Below are positions 9,210 to 16,860 of a stretch of DNA of 64,000 nt, in pieces (within the stretch, counting starts at the first letter, position 1; every line of letters starts with the position of its first letter). The DNA comes from JBBRUG01 sp038247995 (lineage in GTDB: Bacteria > Chloroflexota > Chloroflexia > Chloroflexales > Chloroflexaceae). The position numbers were made by a program, and so were the translations under genes. The stretch lies in NCBI GenBank assembly GCA_038247995.1, contig JBBRUG010000001.1, forward strand, positions 1-64,000, in the 5' to 3' direction. The notes beneath the pieces were generated by a model. The model saw only the letters and a list, made by a program, of their open reading frames with translations. It did not search any database and had not been told where the DNA came from.

Positions 9210-9341
9210 ATGAGCGAAGAAACAAGCGCCCGGGTGGCGCTGGAATTGCAACGTGCGGGATGGTTGCGAGCGCGTGCGCTGGTAGGCGGTTGGAAGGCGT
9301 GGGCGGCGGCGGGGATGGCGATAGAAGAATTAAAAGTGTAA
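9210..9341 (+). pseudogene. C-terminal half of the rhodanese domain, in frame after the TGA
   Basis: Directly after the TGA, the same reading frame encodes 'MSEETSARVALELQRAGW' and 'ARALVGGWKAWAAAG', the standard end of a rhodanese domain (normally 'CPNEATSARVA..L..GGWxAW'). It could be a piece cut off by a nonsense mutation, the tail of a recoded protein, or a separately initiated 43-residue peptide, since the first codon is ATG. Intact coding character up to TAA suggests any inactivation is recent. Confidence 0.7.
9225..9241 (+). promoter_or_regulatory. Hairpin just downstream of the in-frame TGA (bacterial SECIS-like candidate)
   Basis: A perfect 6-bp stem (AGCGCC / GGCGCT) encloses a 5-base loop CGGGT. 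The loop G residues and T lie 23-26 bases after the TGA, the spacing and G-U loop content known for bacterial selenocysteine insertion elements. GC-rich coding sequence makes such hairpins by chance, so this is only a candidate. Confidence 0.3.
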
Positions 9342-9401
9342 AGTGAAAAATGCAAGATAAGGCAAGGTATTAGTCTATATTGCGTTTTCCGCTTTGCATG
9401 T

Positions 9402-10739
9402 TTAATTCTCGTTCAGCGGTAAATCGATCACAAAGGTCGCACCATTGTCCGGTGTGTCGGCGACGAAAATCGTGCCGTGATGCAGCGCAATAATGGCGTG
9501 CACGATATACAAGCCAACCCCAACCCCGCTAATCCCCTGGCTGGTCGCATTGGCGGCGCGATAGAAACGCTCGAAGATCCGCGTACGCGCATCGAGTGGA
9601 ATGCCGATCCCTTGATCAGTCAGTGTGATGCGGGCATTGGTGTTGTTCCGTTCGAGCCGTAGGGTGATCGCGCCGCCGTAAGGGCTGTACTTTACCGCGT
9701 TCTGGAGCAGATTTTGCAGTGCCTGTTCGATCCGCAGCGGATCGCCGTCGATCAACAAGGCTTCGTCGCTCATATTCAGGTACAGAGTGTGTTGGGTCAA
9801 TGTAGCTGTAGCTGCAACGTTTTCGTGCATGCGGCGCAAGAGTTGGCCAAGCTCGAAGCGCTCGTGGGCCAGCGGGCGTGGCTGATGGCTGAATTGGGTC
9901 GCATCGAGCAGCATATCAACCAGCAGATTCAGCCGCTTGGTCTGGCTATCGAGGGCCGCTAATCCTTGGACTAGCAGTTTGCCTTGCAGCTCGGCGTCAT
10001 CGGCGCGCCGGCGGAGGATCTGGACCTGGGCGATCACCGCAGCGAGTGGCGTCCGCAGTTCATGGGCCACAATAGCCAGGGTTGCATCGCGAGCTTCGTT
10101 GGCGGCCCGCGCTTGTTGGCGGAGGCGCTGGTTATCGAGCACCAAGGCGAGCCGCTGGGCGATCTCGGTTACGAAACTGCTGTTGGTCGCATCGAGTTGA
10201 TGTTCAGCGTGCATTATGCCGATGCTGAGCGCTCCAATGGCGCGCCCCTGGATTATCAAGGGCAGGATGGCGCCCGTGCATACTTGGGGTGTGGCAAGCA
10301 GTTCGGCTTGGTTGGCATTGCCGGCGAGGGCGCTGCGCTGCGCCTGATCCATCACTGGATAAAACTCGGGCCGGCCCGTGCGGATCACCTGGGGCACGCC
10401 GACCGAAATGTTCGGGTCGTGCGGATCGCGCAGCAGCGTGTTATTGAGCAGCACGTTCAGTTGTGTATCGACGTGAGCGGTAACAAGCGTCTCGATAGCG
10501 CCGTTTGCTTGCACGATGTCGATGGAATACATATCGACGACATCAGGCAGCAGGCAGTTGGTCAGGCATGCGGCGAATGACTCGTCATCGACCTGAGCAA
10601 GCACAGTCGAAAATTCGGCAAGCCAATCCAGGCGCCGCTCGTGATGACTCCCTAACCCTAACGGTGCAAAAGGTGCTGCAAATGGCCTTGTTGGTGCGGA
10701 GGGCGCGCCATCGGTTGGTGGTGAGATACTCTCGTTCAT
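9402..10739 (-). CDS. GAF-domain sensor histidine kinase
   Basis: The 445-residue soluble kinase has a GAF-like sensory region (about residues 55-215), a HisKA dimerisation domain with 'IVAHELRTPLAAVIAQVQILRRR' phospho-His near residue 228, and a HATPase_c domain with the N box 'LQNLLQNAVKYSPYGG', G1 'LTDQGIGIP' and G2 'GVGVGLYIVHAII'. It should autophosphorylate on His and signal to an unlinked regulator. Start at 10739 is preferred because the longer frame overlaps the predicted -10 box. No membrane segment is visible. There is no response regulator directly beside it on the same strand; the divergent pair at 11084-12375 is the nearest. Confidence 0.88.
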   Translation of the reverse strand: MNESISPPTDGAPSAPTRPFAAPFAPLGLGSHHERRLDWLAEFSTVLAQVDDESFAACLTNCLLPDVVDMYSIDIVQANGAIETLVTAHVDTQLNVLLNNTLLRDPHDPNISVGVPQVIRTGRPEFYPVMDQAQRSALAGNANQAELLATPQVCTGAILPLIIQGRAIGALSIGIMHAEHQLDATNSSFVTEIAQRLALVLDNQRLRQQARAANEARDATLAIVAHELRTPLAAVIAQVQILRRRADDAELQGKLLVQGLAALDSQTKRLNLLVDMLLDATQFSHQPRPLAHERFELGQLLRRMHENVAATATLTQHTLYLNMSDEALLIDGDPLRIEQALQNLLQNAVKYSPYGGAITLRLERNNTNARITLTDQGIGIPLDARTRIFERFYRAANATSQGISGVGVGLYIVHAIIALHHGTIFVADTPDNGATFVIDLPLNEN

Positions 10740-10805
10740 AAAACGTGCATGGTGTTGGATCGGCCCCAAAAGATTGTGTACGCTTGGCCGCAAATAACGA
10801 ACGTT

Positions 10806-10835
10806 CATATATTGCGTCTATTGTACTCTGGTCAA
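10806..10835 (-). promoter_or_regulatory. Promoter for the GAF histidine kinase
   Basis: On the minus strand TTGACC (10835-10830) is followed after 18 bp by TATATG (10811-10806). It is 67 bp upstream of the kinase start at 10739. Confidence 0.4.
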
Positions 10836-10935
10836 TCGTACAACGGAGCTACCCAACGGTACCGCTCTTGGGTGTCCATCTATCTGGAAGCATACAGTGG
10901 ATACCTGACCACCGACGATGGACGCCGGGACGATA

Positions 10936-10961
10936 GTCGGTGGTCGGTGGTCGGTGGTCGG
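10936..10961. repeat. Heptamer tandem repeat (GTCGGTG, 3.7 copies)
   Basis: A 7-bp unit is repeated head to tail in the divergent intergenic region between the two kinase genes. The same GGTCG-type core recurs in a different array at 12740-12788. Confidence 0.8.
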
Positions 10962-11068
10962 CATTTGTCTCGCGCCTCCATCAGCGCTCCAGCAGCCTGC
11001 TCACCAGCAGCGCGAGCAGGGCGTTGATGTTCATGCGGACCCAAATAGTATGCTGCGTAACCGTGCGG

Positions 11069-11074
11069 TATACT
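11069..11074 (+). promoter_or_regulatory. -10 box placed for a near-leaderless transcript
   Basis: TATACT ends nine bases before ATG 11084. A transcript starting about seven bases after the box would have a leader of only two or three bases, and no Shine-Dalgarno sequence is present. No convincing -35 hexamer was found. Confidence 0.4.
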
Positions 11075-11083
11075 ATACAAGCC

Positions 11084-11755
11084 ATGGACAGCAATAATCT
11101 CCAAAATGCGGGCCGTTTCTTAGAGATTGCCGAGCGCGAAGTTGGCCGGATCATCCTCGATATTCACGATGGGCCGGTGCAAAATATCTTCGCTGCGCTC
11201 TCGCAACTGGATGTCGCCCAGCGTCAACTCGCCGCGCAGCACCCGGAAGACGACCTAGCGTTGATCCGGATTCGGCGTAGTATTGCGTTGCTTGAACACG
11301 CGCTCACCGACATTCGGACCTTTATGGGCGCCTTTCGCCCTCCTGAGTTTGAACGCCGCGACCTAGTGGCGATCCTGGAAGGGTTGGTGATCCAACACGA
11401 AGATCTAACCGGCAATGAGGTTCGCTTAAACCTGCTTGGCGAGGTGCCGCCGGTGGTTCTGCCGGTGAAGATCGGCCTGTACCGGATTTTGCAGGAGGCG
11501 CTGGCGAATGGTGTGCGCCACGGGCGGGCAACGCGGCAGAGTGTGACCCTCAGGGGTTGTGCCGAGTTGATCACGATGGAAGTCCACGATAATGGCCTGG
11601 GCTTTAATGTTGATGCGATCCTGCGCGAAGCACTTACCGGCCATTTTGGCCTGAAGGGGATGCGCGAACGAGTACACTTGCTTGGGGGGCAGTTCAGCAT
11701 TAGCAGCACGCCTGAAGTCGGTACGTGCGTGACAGTGAGGGTGCCATGGCATTGA
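11084..11755 (+). CDS. NarL-system type sensor histidine kinase (HisKA_3)
   Basis: The 223-residue protein starts with a HisKA_3 dimerisation helix carrying the phospho-acceptor in '[20 protein letters not shown]' (about residue 29). It ends with a compact HATPase domain ('[18 protein letters not shown]', 'VHDNGLGFN', '[17 protein letters not shown]'). It lacks membrane segments and any recognisable sensor domain, so it may depend on a partner for input. Its last ten bases overlap the start of the LuxR-type regulator, marking a two-component pair. The ATG at 11084 is chosen because the upstream frame is mostly repeat sequence. Confidence 0.9.
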   Translation: MDSNNLQNAGRFLEIAEREVGRIILDIHDGPVQNIFAALSQLDVAQRQLAAQHPEDDLALIRIRRSIALLEHALTDIRTFMGAFRPPEFERRDLVAILEGLVIQHEDLTGNEVRLNLLGEVPPVVLPVKIGLYRILQEALANGVRHGRATRQSVTLRGCAELITMEVHDNGLGFNVDAILREALTGHFGLKGMRERVHLLGGQFSISSTPEVGTCVTVRVPWH

Positions 11756-12375
11756 TTCGGGTCTTTCTCGCCGACGATCACGCCCTGGTCTTGGAGGGGT
11801 TGCGTTCGTTGATCGATGCCGAGCGTGATCTGGAGGTCGTCGGCGTCGCCAGCGATGGTGAGACGGCCTTAGCCGCAGTCCAAGCCTTGGCCCCCGACGT
11901 GCTCGTGCTCGATCTGCAAATGCCGCAGTTGAGCGGCTTAACCTGTTTAACTCGCATTCGGGCAACAAATTTGCCCACGAAGGTATTGGTGCTTTCGGCC
12001 TTCTACGACGGCGACACGATCCAGAGCGCGCTCGAAGCCGAAGCCGATGGGTTTGCGCTGAAGACAGAGCCGCCCAGTCAGACGATCGCTTGTATTCGCC
12101 AGGTCTATCAAGGCCAACTTGTGTTTCCTCAGGCCGCCAAACGCTGGCTACGCAGTCAGCGTCGGCGCCCAGGCGTCGATCTCTCCGAGCGCGAAGACGC
12201 TGTGCTGGGCCTGCTGGCTCAGGGGCTCACCAATACCCAGATCGCGCGCGAGCTTGTGGTGAGCGAGAATACGGTCAAGTTTCACTTGCAGAATATTTAC
12301 CAGAAGCTAGGCGTGACTAACCGTACCGAAGCGGCGGGGATCTATTTTAAACTTCGTCAGGGAGCGCAGCAATGA
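11746..12375 (+). CDS. NarL/LuxR family response regulator
   Basis: The 209-residue protein has a receiver domain (residues 1-120) with the acidic pair 'ADDH', the phospho-acceptor Asp in '[14 protein letters not shown]' and the conserved Lys in 'FALKTEPPS'. A LuxR-type helix-turn-helix follows: '[20 protein letters not shown]' and onward to the DNA-recognition helix '[18 protein letters not shown]'. It is the cognate regulator of the overlapping kinase. The next small membrane gene starts inside its stop codon (ATGA), so the three form one operon. Confidence 0.93.
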   Translation: MALIRVFLADDHALVLEGLRSLIDAERDLEVVGVASDGETALAAVQALAPDVLVLDLQMPQLSGLTCLTRIRATNLPTKVLVLSAFYDGDTIQSALEAEADGFALKTEPPSQTIACIRQVYQGQLVFPQAAKRWLRSQRRRPGVDLSEREDAVLGLLAQGLTNTQIARELVVSENTVKFHLQNIYQKLGVTNRTEAAGIYFKLRQGAQQ

Positions 12376-12638
12376 CGATTGTGCTGTTCTTGATTGCCGC
12401 TGTGATCATGGTCGGCCTAATCGGGCTGATCTGGCGCGTCTGGCAGAGCTATGTTCAAGTTACTCCCGCCGACGAAGCGTTTGAGCGCGAGATTGCAACC
12501 CTCAATGATAGTCAGGCCAACCGGATCAGCGACCAGCAACTCACCCGCCCAATCGACACCGATACGGGGTGGGATCTGATGGTCAAGCGTGGCCAGGAAG
12601 GCTCCCGCCGCCGTCGTCGCCGGCGGCCACCACGCTAA
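12372..12638 (+). CDS. Small single-pass membrane protein of unknown function
   Basis: The 88-residue protein has an N-terminal hydrophobic segment (residues 3-24, '[19 protein letters not shown]'), a polar middle and an Arg-rich tail with seven consecutive arginines. No family was recognised. Overlap of its ATG with the stop of the response regulator implies co-expression with the two-component pair, so an accessory role at the membrane is possible but unproven. Confidence 0.7.
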   Translation: MTIVLFLIAAVIMVGLIGLIWRVWQSYVQVTPADEAFEREIATLNDSQANRISDQQLTRPIDTDTGWDLMVKRGQEGSRRRRRRRPPR

Positions 12639-12710
12639 GGGTTCATCCATTGTAGCGCAATAGGGGTGATACGATCACCCCAACTCGTTCCCATGCAACG
12701 TACCGCATTG

Positions 12711-12788
12711 GACGACCGACGACCGACGACACATGCTTCGTCGTCGGTCGTCGGTCGTCGGTCGTCGGTCGTCGGTCGTCGGTCGTCG
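12711..12788. repeat. Facing heptamer arrays (GACGACC x2.9 and GTCGTCG x7)
   Basis: Units of GACGACC (12711-12730) are followed after a short spacer by seven perfect copies of GTCGTCG (12740-12788), which are complementary to the first array. Transcripts from either side could fold into a long hairpin. It sits between convergent genes and might act as a terminator. Array length may vary between strains. Confidence 0.85.
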
Positions 12789-12821
12789 CTGCTCATGTGA
12801 TCGCACCATCAATAGTTGGTA

Positions 12822-13280
12822 TTACGCCTCAGGCACCTTCGGGCGGATCACCAGCACCGGCACCGGGGCTATTTGCACTACCTTCTGGGTAACGCTGCCG
12901 AATACGAAGCGGCTGATCCCGCTGCGCCCGTGCGTCGCAATCGTGATCAGATCAACGCTCTGGCTTTCGGCGTAATCGAGCACGGCGTCGGCCGGCGGCA
13001 GATTGCTGATCTCGATGGCCACTGTGTAGCCCTCGGCGCGGAACTCAGCGGCGATCCGGTCGAGATAGTCACGCGCTTCGGCTTCGAGCGTTTCCATCGC
13101 GTCGACGGTTGAGGTTGCCATCAGCCCGCTATAATCGACGCTGGTTGTGAAGATCGGCGGCACAGCGCGCAGCAAGGTGATGCGCATCGTGCCTTCGTTG
13201 GCGGCGATTGCGTGGACGTGCGGGAGTACTTGCTCAGCCAGGGCCGAGCCGTCTAGGGGCACCAGAATATGGCGGTACAT
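12822..13280 (-). CDS. Universal stress protein (UspA family)
   Basis: The 152-residue cytosolic protein shows the UspA start 'YRHILVPLDGSALAEQVLPH' and the ATP-binding tail 'ATHGRSGISRFVFGSVTQKV' followed by 'APVPVLVIRP'. The G-2x-G-9x-G(S/T) pattern marks the nucleotide-binding class. AGGAGG precedes ATG 13280, so the longer frame is rejected. It stands alone, convergent with the two-component operon. Confidence 0.93.
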   Translation of the reverse strand: MYRHILVPLDGSALAEQVLPHVHAIAANEGTMRITLLRAVPPIFTTSVDYSGLMATSTVDAMETLEAEARDYLDRIAAEFRAEGYTVAIEISNLPPADAVLDYAESQSVDLITIATHGRSGISRFVFGSVTQKVVQIAPVPVLVIRPKVPEA

Positions 13281-13394
13281 AGTAGTCCTCCTACTTCTTC
13301 GTAGGCCGCCTCCCAATTGGAGGCGCTGGTTGATCACCTTCGTTTACAGACAACGCATTTCTCCAGCTACAGCCAGCCATACACCGAGCGCATG

Positions 13395-13724
13395 TTACAA
13401 TTGGTCGCCCAATGTGCGGTGGTGTTCCCACTGTCTGTCGCCGTCGATCGTCTGGACGATAGTACCCTCACGGGTTAGCAGCAGCCGAAAGGAGTGCCGT
13501 AGGGCGCACGTAGGCACGGAACAGGTGCTTGCATCAGTTACACCGTGGGGGCAATCTTCTTCACGATGGCAACTGGCTACCGAAATGGCATAACGTGGCG
13601 CATCCGGCGGGCCGTCGAGTTGCTGGAGTTGCAACGGCAGATCGGCCAGATCAGGGGCGAGTGTCCGCAGATGCTCGCGTGCCACGGCAAGCATTGGGTG
13701 CGGAGGACGCTTGGGGCGGGCCAT
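13395..13724 (-). CDS. Conserved-looking small Cys-rich protein of unknown function
   Basis: The 109-residue protein starts 'MARPKRPPHPM' after a strong AAGGAGGG, which fixes the start. It has four cysteines in the pattern C-H-x4-C-P-H-G-x6-C-x4-C between about residues 52 and 72, suggesting a structural metal site or disulfides. The C-terminal part ('FRLLLTREGTIVQTIDGDRQWEHHRTLGDQL') reads like a beta-rich domain. I recognise no family. It lies upstream of and on the same strand as uspA, about 110 bp apart. Confidence 0.65.
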   Translation of the reverse strand: MARPKRPPHPMLAVAREHLRTLAPDLADLPLQLQQLDGPPDAPRYAISVASCHREEDCPHGVTDASTCSVPTCALRHSFRLLLTREGTIVQTIDGDRQWEHHRTLGDQL

Positions 13725-14015
13725 AGGCAATCCCTCCTTGGGCTTCCTGCACGTATACTCTGCGTGCTCAACGAAGCTCGATTCAACACTAAAGATACTT
13801 TGAGATCCCAATTGCAGCATAGCACCTGGCGCCCGGGAAACATGGAGGCTTCCCACAACAATGGGTTAAGATGCGTTGTCTGAATGGATCGCTGATCCGC
13901 AGATTGCGGAACAAGACGAAACACGTCGGTTGGTCGAACATGACAATTCAGGGTGGATGATCACCGGCGGGCGGATCGCGTTTCTACTGTATTAGCGTAC
14001 ATGATCGGGGCATGC

Positions 14016-14399
14016 ATGTTTCAGGGATTCCGGGCCTTCATTTTGCGTGGGAATGTGATCGATCTGGCGGTGGCGGTGGTGATCGGGGCTGCGTTTGGCA
14101 GTGTTGTGGATGGCTTTACGGCAGCGTTTATCGACCCTTTGCTCGCGCTGATTCTGGGCGGTGGCGGCGAGGCATTGGCCGGGGTGACCCTCGGCGTCTT
14201 TCCGGTTGGCCTGTTCCTTTCCTCATTGCTGAACTTCGTGCTCAAGGCTGCGGTGATCTATTTCTTTGTGGTGCGGCCGTTTTCGGCCTGGGCGGCGCGG
14301 CTTGCAGCCCAACCGGCGCCGACAGAACCACCTGCGCCCACTGAGGATCAGAAGCTGCTCTCCGAGATCCGCGATCTGCTCAAGGAGCAGCGTACATAA
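14016..14399 (+). CDS. mscL: Large-conductance mechanosensitive channel MscL
   Basis: The 127-residue inner-membrane protein begins 'MFQGFRAFILRGNVIDLAVAVVIGAAFGSVV', the hallmark N-terminal helix and pore-lining TM1 of MscL. A second membrane helix ('VLKAAVIYFFVVRPF') and the C-terminal amphipathic bundle helix ('DQKLLSEIRDLLKEQRT') follow. It opens under membrane tension during hypo-osmotic shock. The start could also be the ATG at 14001, five residues longer; 14016 matches the family N-terminus. The window's antiporters and this channel together point to active osmotic control. Confidence 0.95.
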   Translation: MFQGFRAFILRGNVIDLAVAVVIGAAFGSVVDGFTAAFIDPLLALILGGGGEALAGVTLGVFPVGLFLSSLLNFVLKAAVIYFFVVRPFSAWAARLAAQPAPTEPPAPTEDQKLLSEIRDLLKEQRT

Positions 14400-14618
14400 G
14401 CCAGGACGCAGTCAGTATGCGGCATGCGGCAGGTTCTGCTTCGTCCTGGCTTCCTGCGCCATGTCGCCTGCCACCGTTGCCAGGTGGTTGCCGATCCGCC
14501 CGAAGATGCGGAAGCAGATTGAAGATGCGCGTCACGGCATCAGCGCAGCGCTGAAGGCGAGCAGGTGTACGCGGCCCCCACGATGGCGCCAGGGCAGTAC
14601 CAGAAAGAAGGAGGTTTT

Positions 14619-14915
14619 ATGGACATCAAAGAGCTTACCGATCTGGTCAACCAGTTCGTTACGGATAAAGGCTGGTACGCCGCCGACGCAAAGTTTGCCC
14701 AGACGCCGCGCAATATCGCTATTTCGGTGGCGGTGGAGGCGGCTGAGATTCTGGAACATTTTCAATTTGCTGAGGCCCCAACCGACAAAGCCGAACTGGC
14801 CGGCGAGCTTGCCGATGTGTGCCATTACCTCTTCCAATTAGCGTATCTGCTTGAGATTGACCTTGAAGAAGCGATTCTCCTCAAGCTCAAACAGAACTAC
14901 GATCGGACGTGGTAA
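14619..14915 (+). CDS. MazG-like nucleotide pyrophosphohydrolase (dCTPase-type)
   Basis: The 98-residue all-alpha protein matches the MazG/XTP3TPA (dCTP pyrophosphatase) group: 'RNIAISVAVEAAEILEHFQ' carries the first E-x-x-E metal motif and 'ELADVCHYLFQLA' the second E-x-x-D motif. Such enzymes cleave non-canonical or excess dNTPs to dNMP and pyrophosphate. AAGGAGG precedes ATG 14619. Its last 29 bases overlap the tail of the convergent minus-strand gene. Confidence 0.88.
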   Translation: MDIKELTDLVNQFVTDKGWYAADAKFAQTPRNIAISVAVEAAEILEHFQFAEAPTDKAELAGELADVCHYLFQLAYLLEIDLEEAILLKLKQNYDRTW

Positions 14916-15438
14916 TTTTAACCAGGGTACGCCACCAGTTACGCAGCCGCGCTTGGATGGCCAGGGCGTTCTTGATTTCTTGGGGCAGGTGGGTGTGCCA
15001 GTAGTGCGTTGTTTTGGCAACGGCAGTGACGACATTCTTAATTTCGCCCTTGAGGGTATAGCCGGCCCCCACAGGTAGCCACACTTGCTCCACTTCGGCC
15101 CGGGCCGCCACATTTTCCTCGCGGATCGCTTCGGCCAGCCATTCGGCCATGCCGGGGTGTGGGCAACGGAGCGCAACCCAGCCCGGCGCGGCGGGAAAAA
15201 CGGGCAACCGGCTTACGAGCGTGATGCCGCGCATGATCTCGTCGGCCACAGCCTGATAGGTCGGATCTGAAGGATCGGGGTTGGGGTCGCCCTCAAGCAG
15301 GGTCGCTCGGTGCGGTGGGCCGCCCGCACGCGGCAGGGCGCAGAAGTTATCCCACATATTGCCCCAATCGACACTGCCGTCGGAGGCATATTTCATCGGA
15401 GCCGAGGCCATTGGTGCGGCTTTGTCGCTGGTTGTCAT
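14887..15438 (-). CDS. Protein of unknown function linked to the TPR/DUF4331 group
   Basis: The 183-residue protein has no recognised domain. Its first half has a Trp-rich start ('DWGNMWDNFCALPRAGGPPHR'). The second half contains 'WVALRCPHPGMAEWLAEAI', then 'YTLKGEIKNVVTAVAKTTHYW', which looks like a compact alpha/beta fold; no signal peptide is seen. Its ATG overlaps the stop of the TPR gene by four bases (ATGA), so it belongs to that operon. Convergent overlap with the MazG-like gene is 29 bp. Confidence 0.75.
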   Translation of the reverse strand: MTTSDKAAPMASAPMKYASDGSVDWGNMWDNFCALPRAGGPPHRATLLEGDPNPDPSDPTYQAVADEIMRGITLVSRLPVFPAAPGWVALRCPHPGMAEWLAEAIREENVAARAEVEQVWLPVGAGYTLKGEIKNVVTAVAKTTHYWHTHLPQEIKNALAIQARLRNWWRTLVKITTSDRSSV

Positions 15439-16763
15439 TGGGGTAATTTCTCCAGCACGCGCTGCGCTTCGGCAACGCCGAGCGGCGCGAAGTGTGGATT
15501 GATGGCCAGTGCGGTTTCCAGATGCGTCCGTGCGGTGTTCAGATCGCCATGCGCATAGGCGATCATGCCAGCGTGGAAGTGCAGGCGCGCATCACGTGTG
15601 CCGAGACGTAACGCTTCAGCGCTGTAACGGGCTGCCTCTGCGTAGTCACCGTTGCGATACAACGCCCAGGCCAGCGTATCGGCGGCGTAGATGTTGGCTT
15701 GGCGCTCATACGCCGTACGGGCCAGCGCCACCGCAGCAGCCGAATCACGGCCGTGATCAGCTTCGAAGCGCGCCAGTTCCAGATCGACATCGACACCGGC
15801 GGCGGTGCTGAGTTGCTGCATCGCCCGGACCACCGCGTACTGTTCCTCGGCAGCCGCAACGTGGCCTTGCGCGGCTTCCCATTCCCCAAGCGCAATCAGA
15901 AATTCGGGGAGGGGCAGGCGCGTAACGACCTGACGGTACAACTCGCGAGCCGGCTCGGTTTCGCCCCGCGCTGCATAGACATGTGCCAGCCCGGCGCGGG
16001 CGTAGGGGTAGTCGGGGCGGCTCGCCAGCACAGTGCGATACTGGTTTTCGGCCTGCGCAAGATCGCCCTGGTTTAAGTAGAGATTCCCAAGCTGGACACG
16101 CGTCCAGAAGCTATTTTCACCGCCGGAAGCGCCCGCATCGACGGCCAATTCCATTGCCTCGATCGCGCCGGCCATGTCGCCGTGTAACTCGCGTTGGTAG
16201 GCGACGCGGCTGTACGAGTTCAGATCGGGCCGAATATCAACCATACGCTGCACGGCCTCAAGCGCCGCATCGTACTGCCCCAACTCGGTATAGGCGTCGG
16301 CCAGCACGCCATAGACCGCCGCGCGTGTCGGCGCTACGGCCTGGGCGCGTTGGCCCCATGCAACGGCTTCAAGGAACTGATGCCGTGCCAGCGCCAAAAT
16401 TCCCTGGCCAATCAGCGCCTCCAGATGCGCCGGATCGTGCTTCAAGGCGGTGGCGAAGGCAGCCTCGGCCTGTGGATAGAGGTTCGGGTCGCCGGTTTCG
16501 CGCACCTGTTGGAGCAGCGCCAGCCCGAGCGTGGTGTTGGTGTGTGGGTTCGTCGGTGCCTGGCGCAACTGGGTACGCAGCCGATCAATCAACTGCGGAT
16601 CGCTCAATTCACGCGGCAGCGGCGCCGGCGCAATCCGCTCGATGCTCGCCGGCCCAGGGCGCGGTTGCTGCATCTGCGGAAGTTGGCTTGCGGCCACCAT
16701 TGCCAGTGCAAGCAGTGCGGCGAGTAGCATAAGCTCAGGGCGACGGTTGGCGAGTAAGCGCAT
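15435..16763 (-). CDS. Exported tetratricopeptide-repeat protein
   Basis: The 442-residue protein starts with a membrane anchor or signal ('LMLLAALLALAMVAASQL', residues 11-28). It then has a run of TPR units from about residue 70 to the end, for example 'AEAAFATALKHDPAHLEALI', 'YDAALEAVQRMVDIRPDLN' and 'ARTHLETALAINPHFAPLG'. TPRs mediate protein-protein contacts, here probably outside the membrane. GAGG precedes the ATG. It sits between a DUF4331 protein and a NicO transporter gene upstream and an unknown gene downstream, all co-directional. Confidence 0.88.
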   Translation of the reverse strand: MRLLANRRPELMLLAALLALAMVAASQLPQMQQPRPGPASIERIAPAPLPRELSDPQLIDRLRTQLRQAPTNPHTNTTLGLALLQQVRETGDPNLYPQAEAAFATALKHDPAHLEALIGQGILALARHQFLEAVAWGQRAQAVAPTRAAVYGVLADAYTELGQYDAALEAVQRMVDIRPDLNSYSRVAYQRELHGDMAGAIEAMELAVDAGASGGENSFWTRVQLGNLYLNQGDLAQAENQYRTVLASRPDYPYARAGLAHVYAARGETEPARELYRQVVTRLPLPEFLIALGEWEAAQGHVAAAEEQYAVVRAMQQLSTAAGVDVDLELARFEADHGRDSAAAVALARTAYERQANIYAADTLAWALYRNGDYAEAARYSAEALRLGTRDARLHFHAGMIAYAHGDLNTARTHLETALAINPHFAPLGVAEAQRVLEKLPQ

Positions 16764-16860
16764 AAGAAACCTCGCTCTTCAGGGGTTGTGTTCCCTATTG
16801 CAGACCTGGGTTTCCAAATCAGCAATAGGGAACACGCACTATCGTGGCGAACGGCGTACG

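Noticed and set aside
12740..12788. CRISPR-like array
   Set aside because: The units are 7 bp head to tail with no spacers, so this is a simple tandem repeat, not a CRISPR array. The same applies to 30542-30621.
13863..13992. Small frame around 'SEWIADPQIAEQDETRRLVEHD' upstream of mscL
   Set aside because: It reads somewhat protein-like over 41 residues but has no ribosome site, overlaps a dispersed repeat and ends just before mscL; too short to support as a gene.
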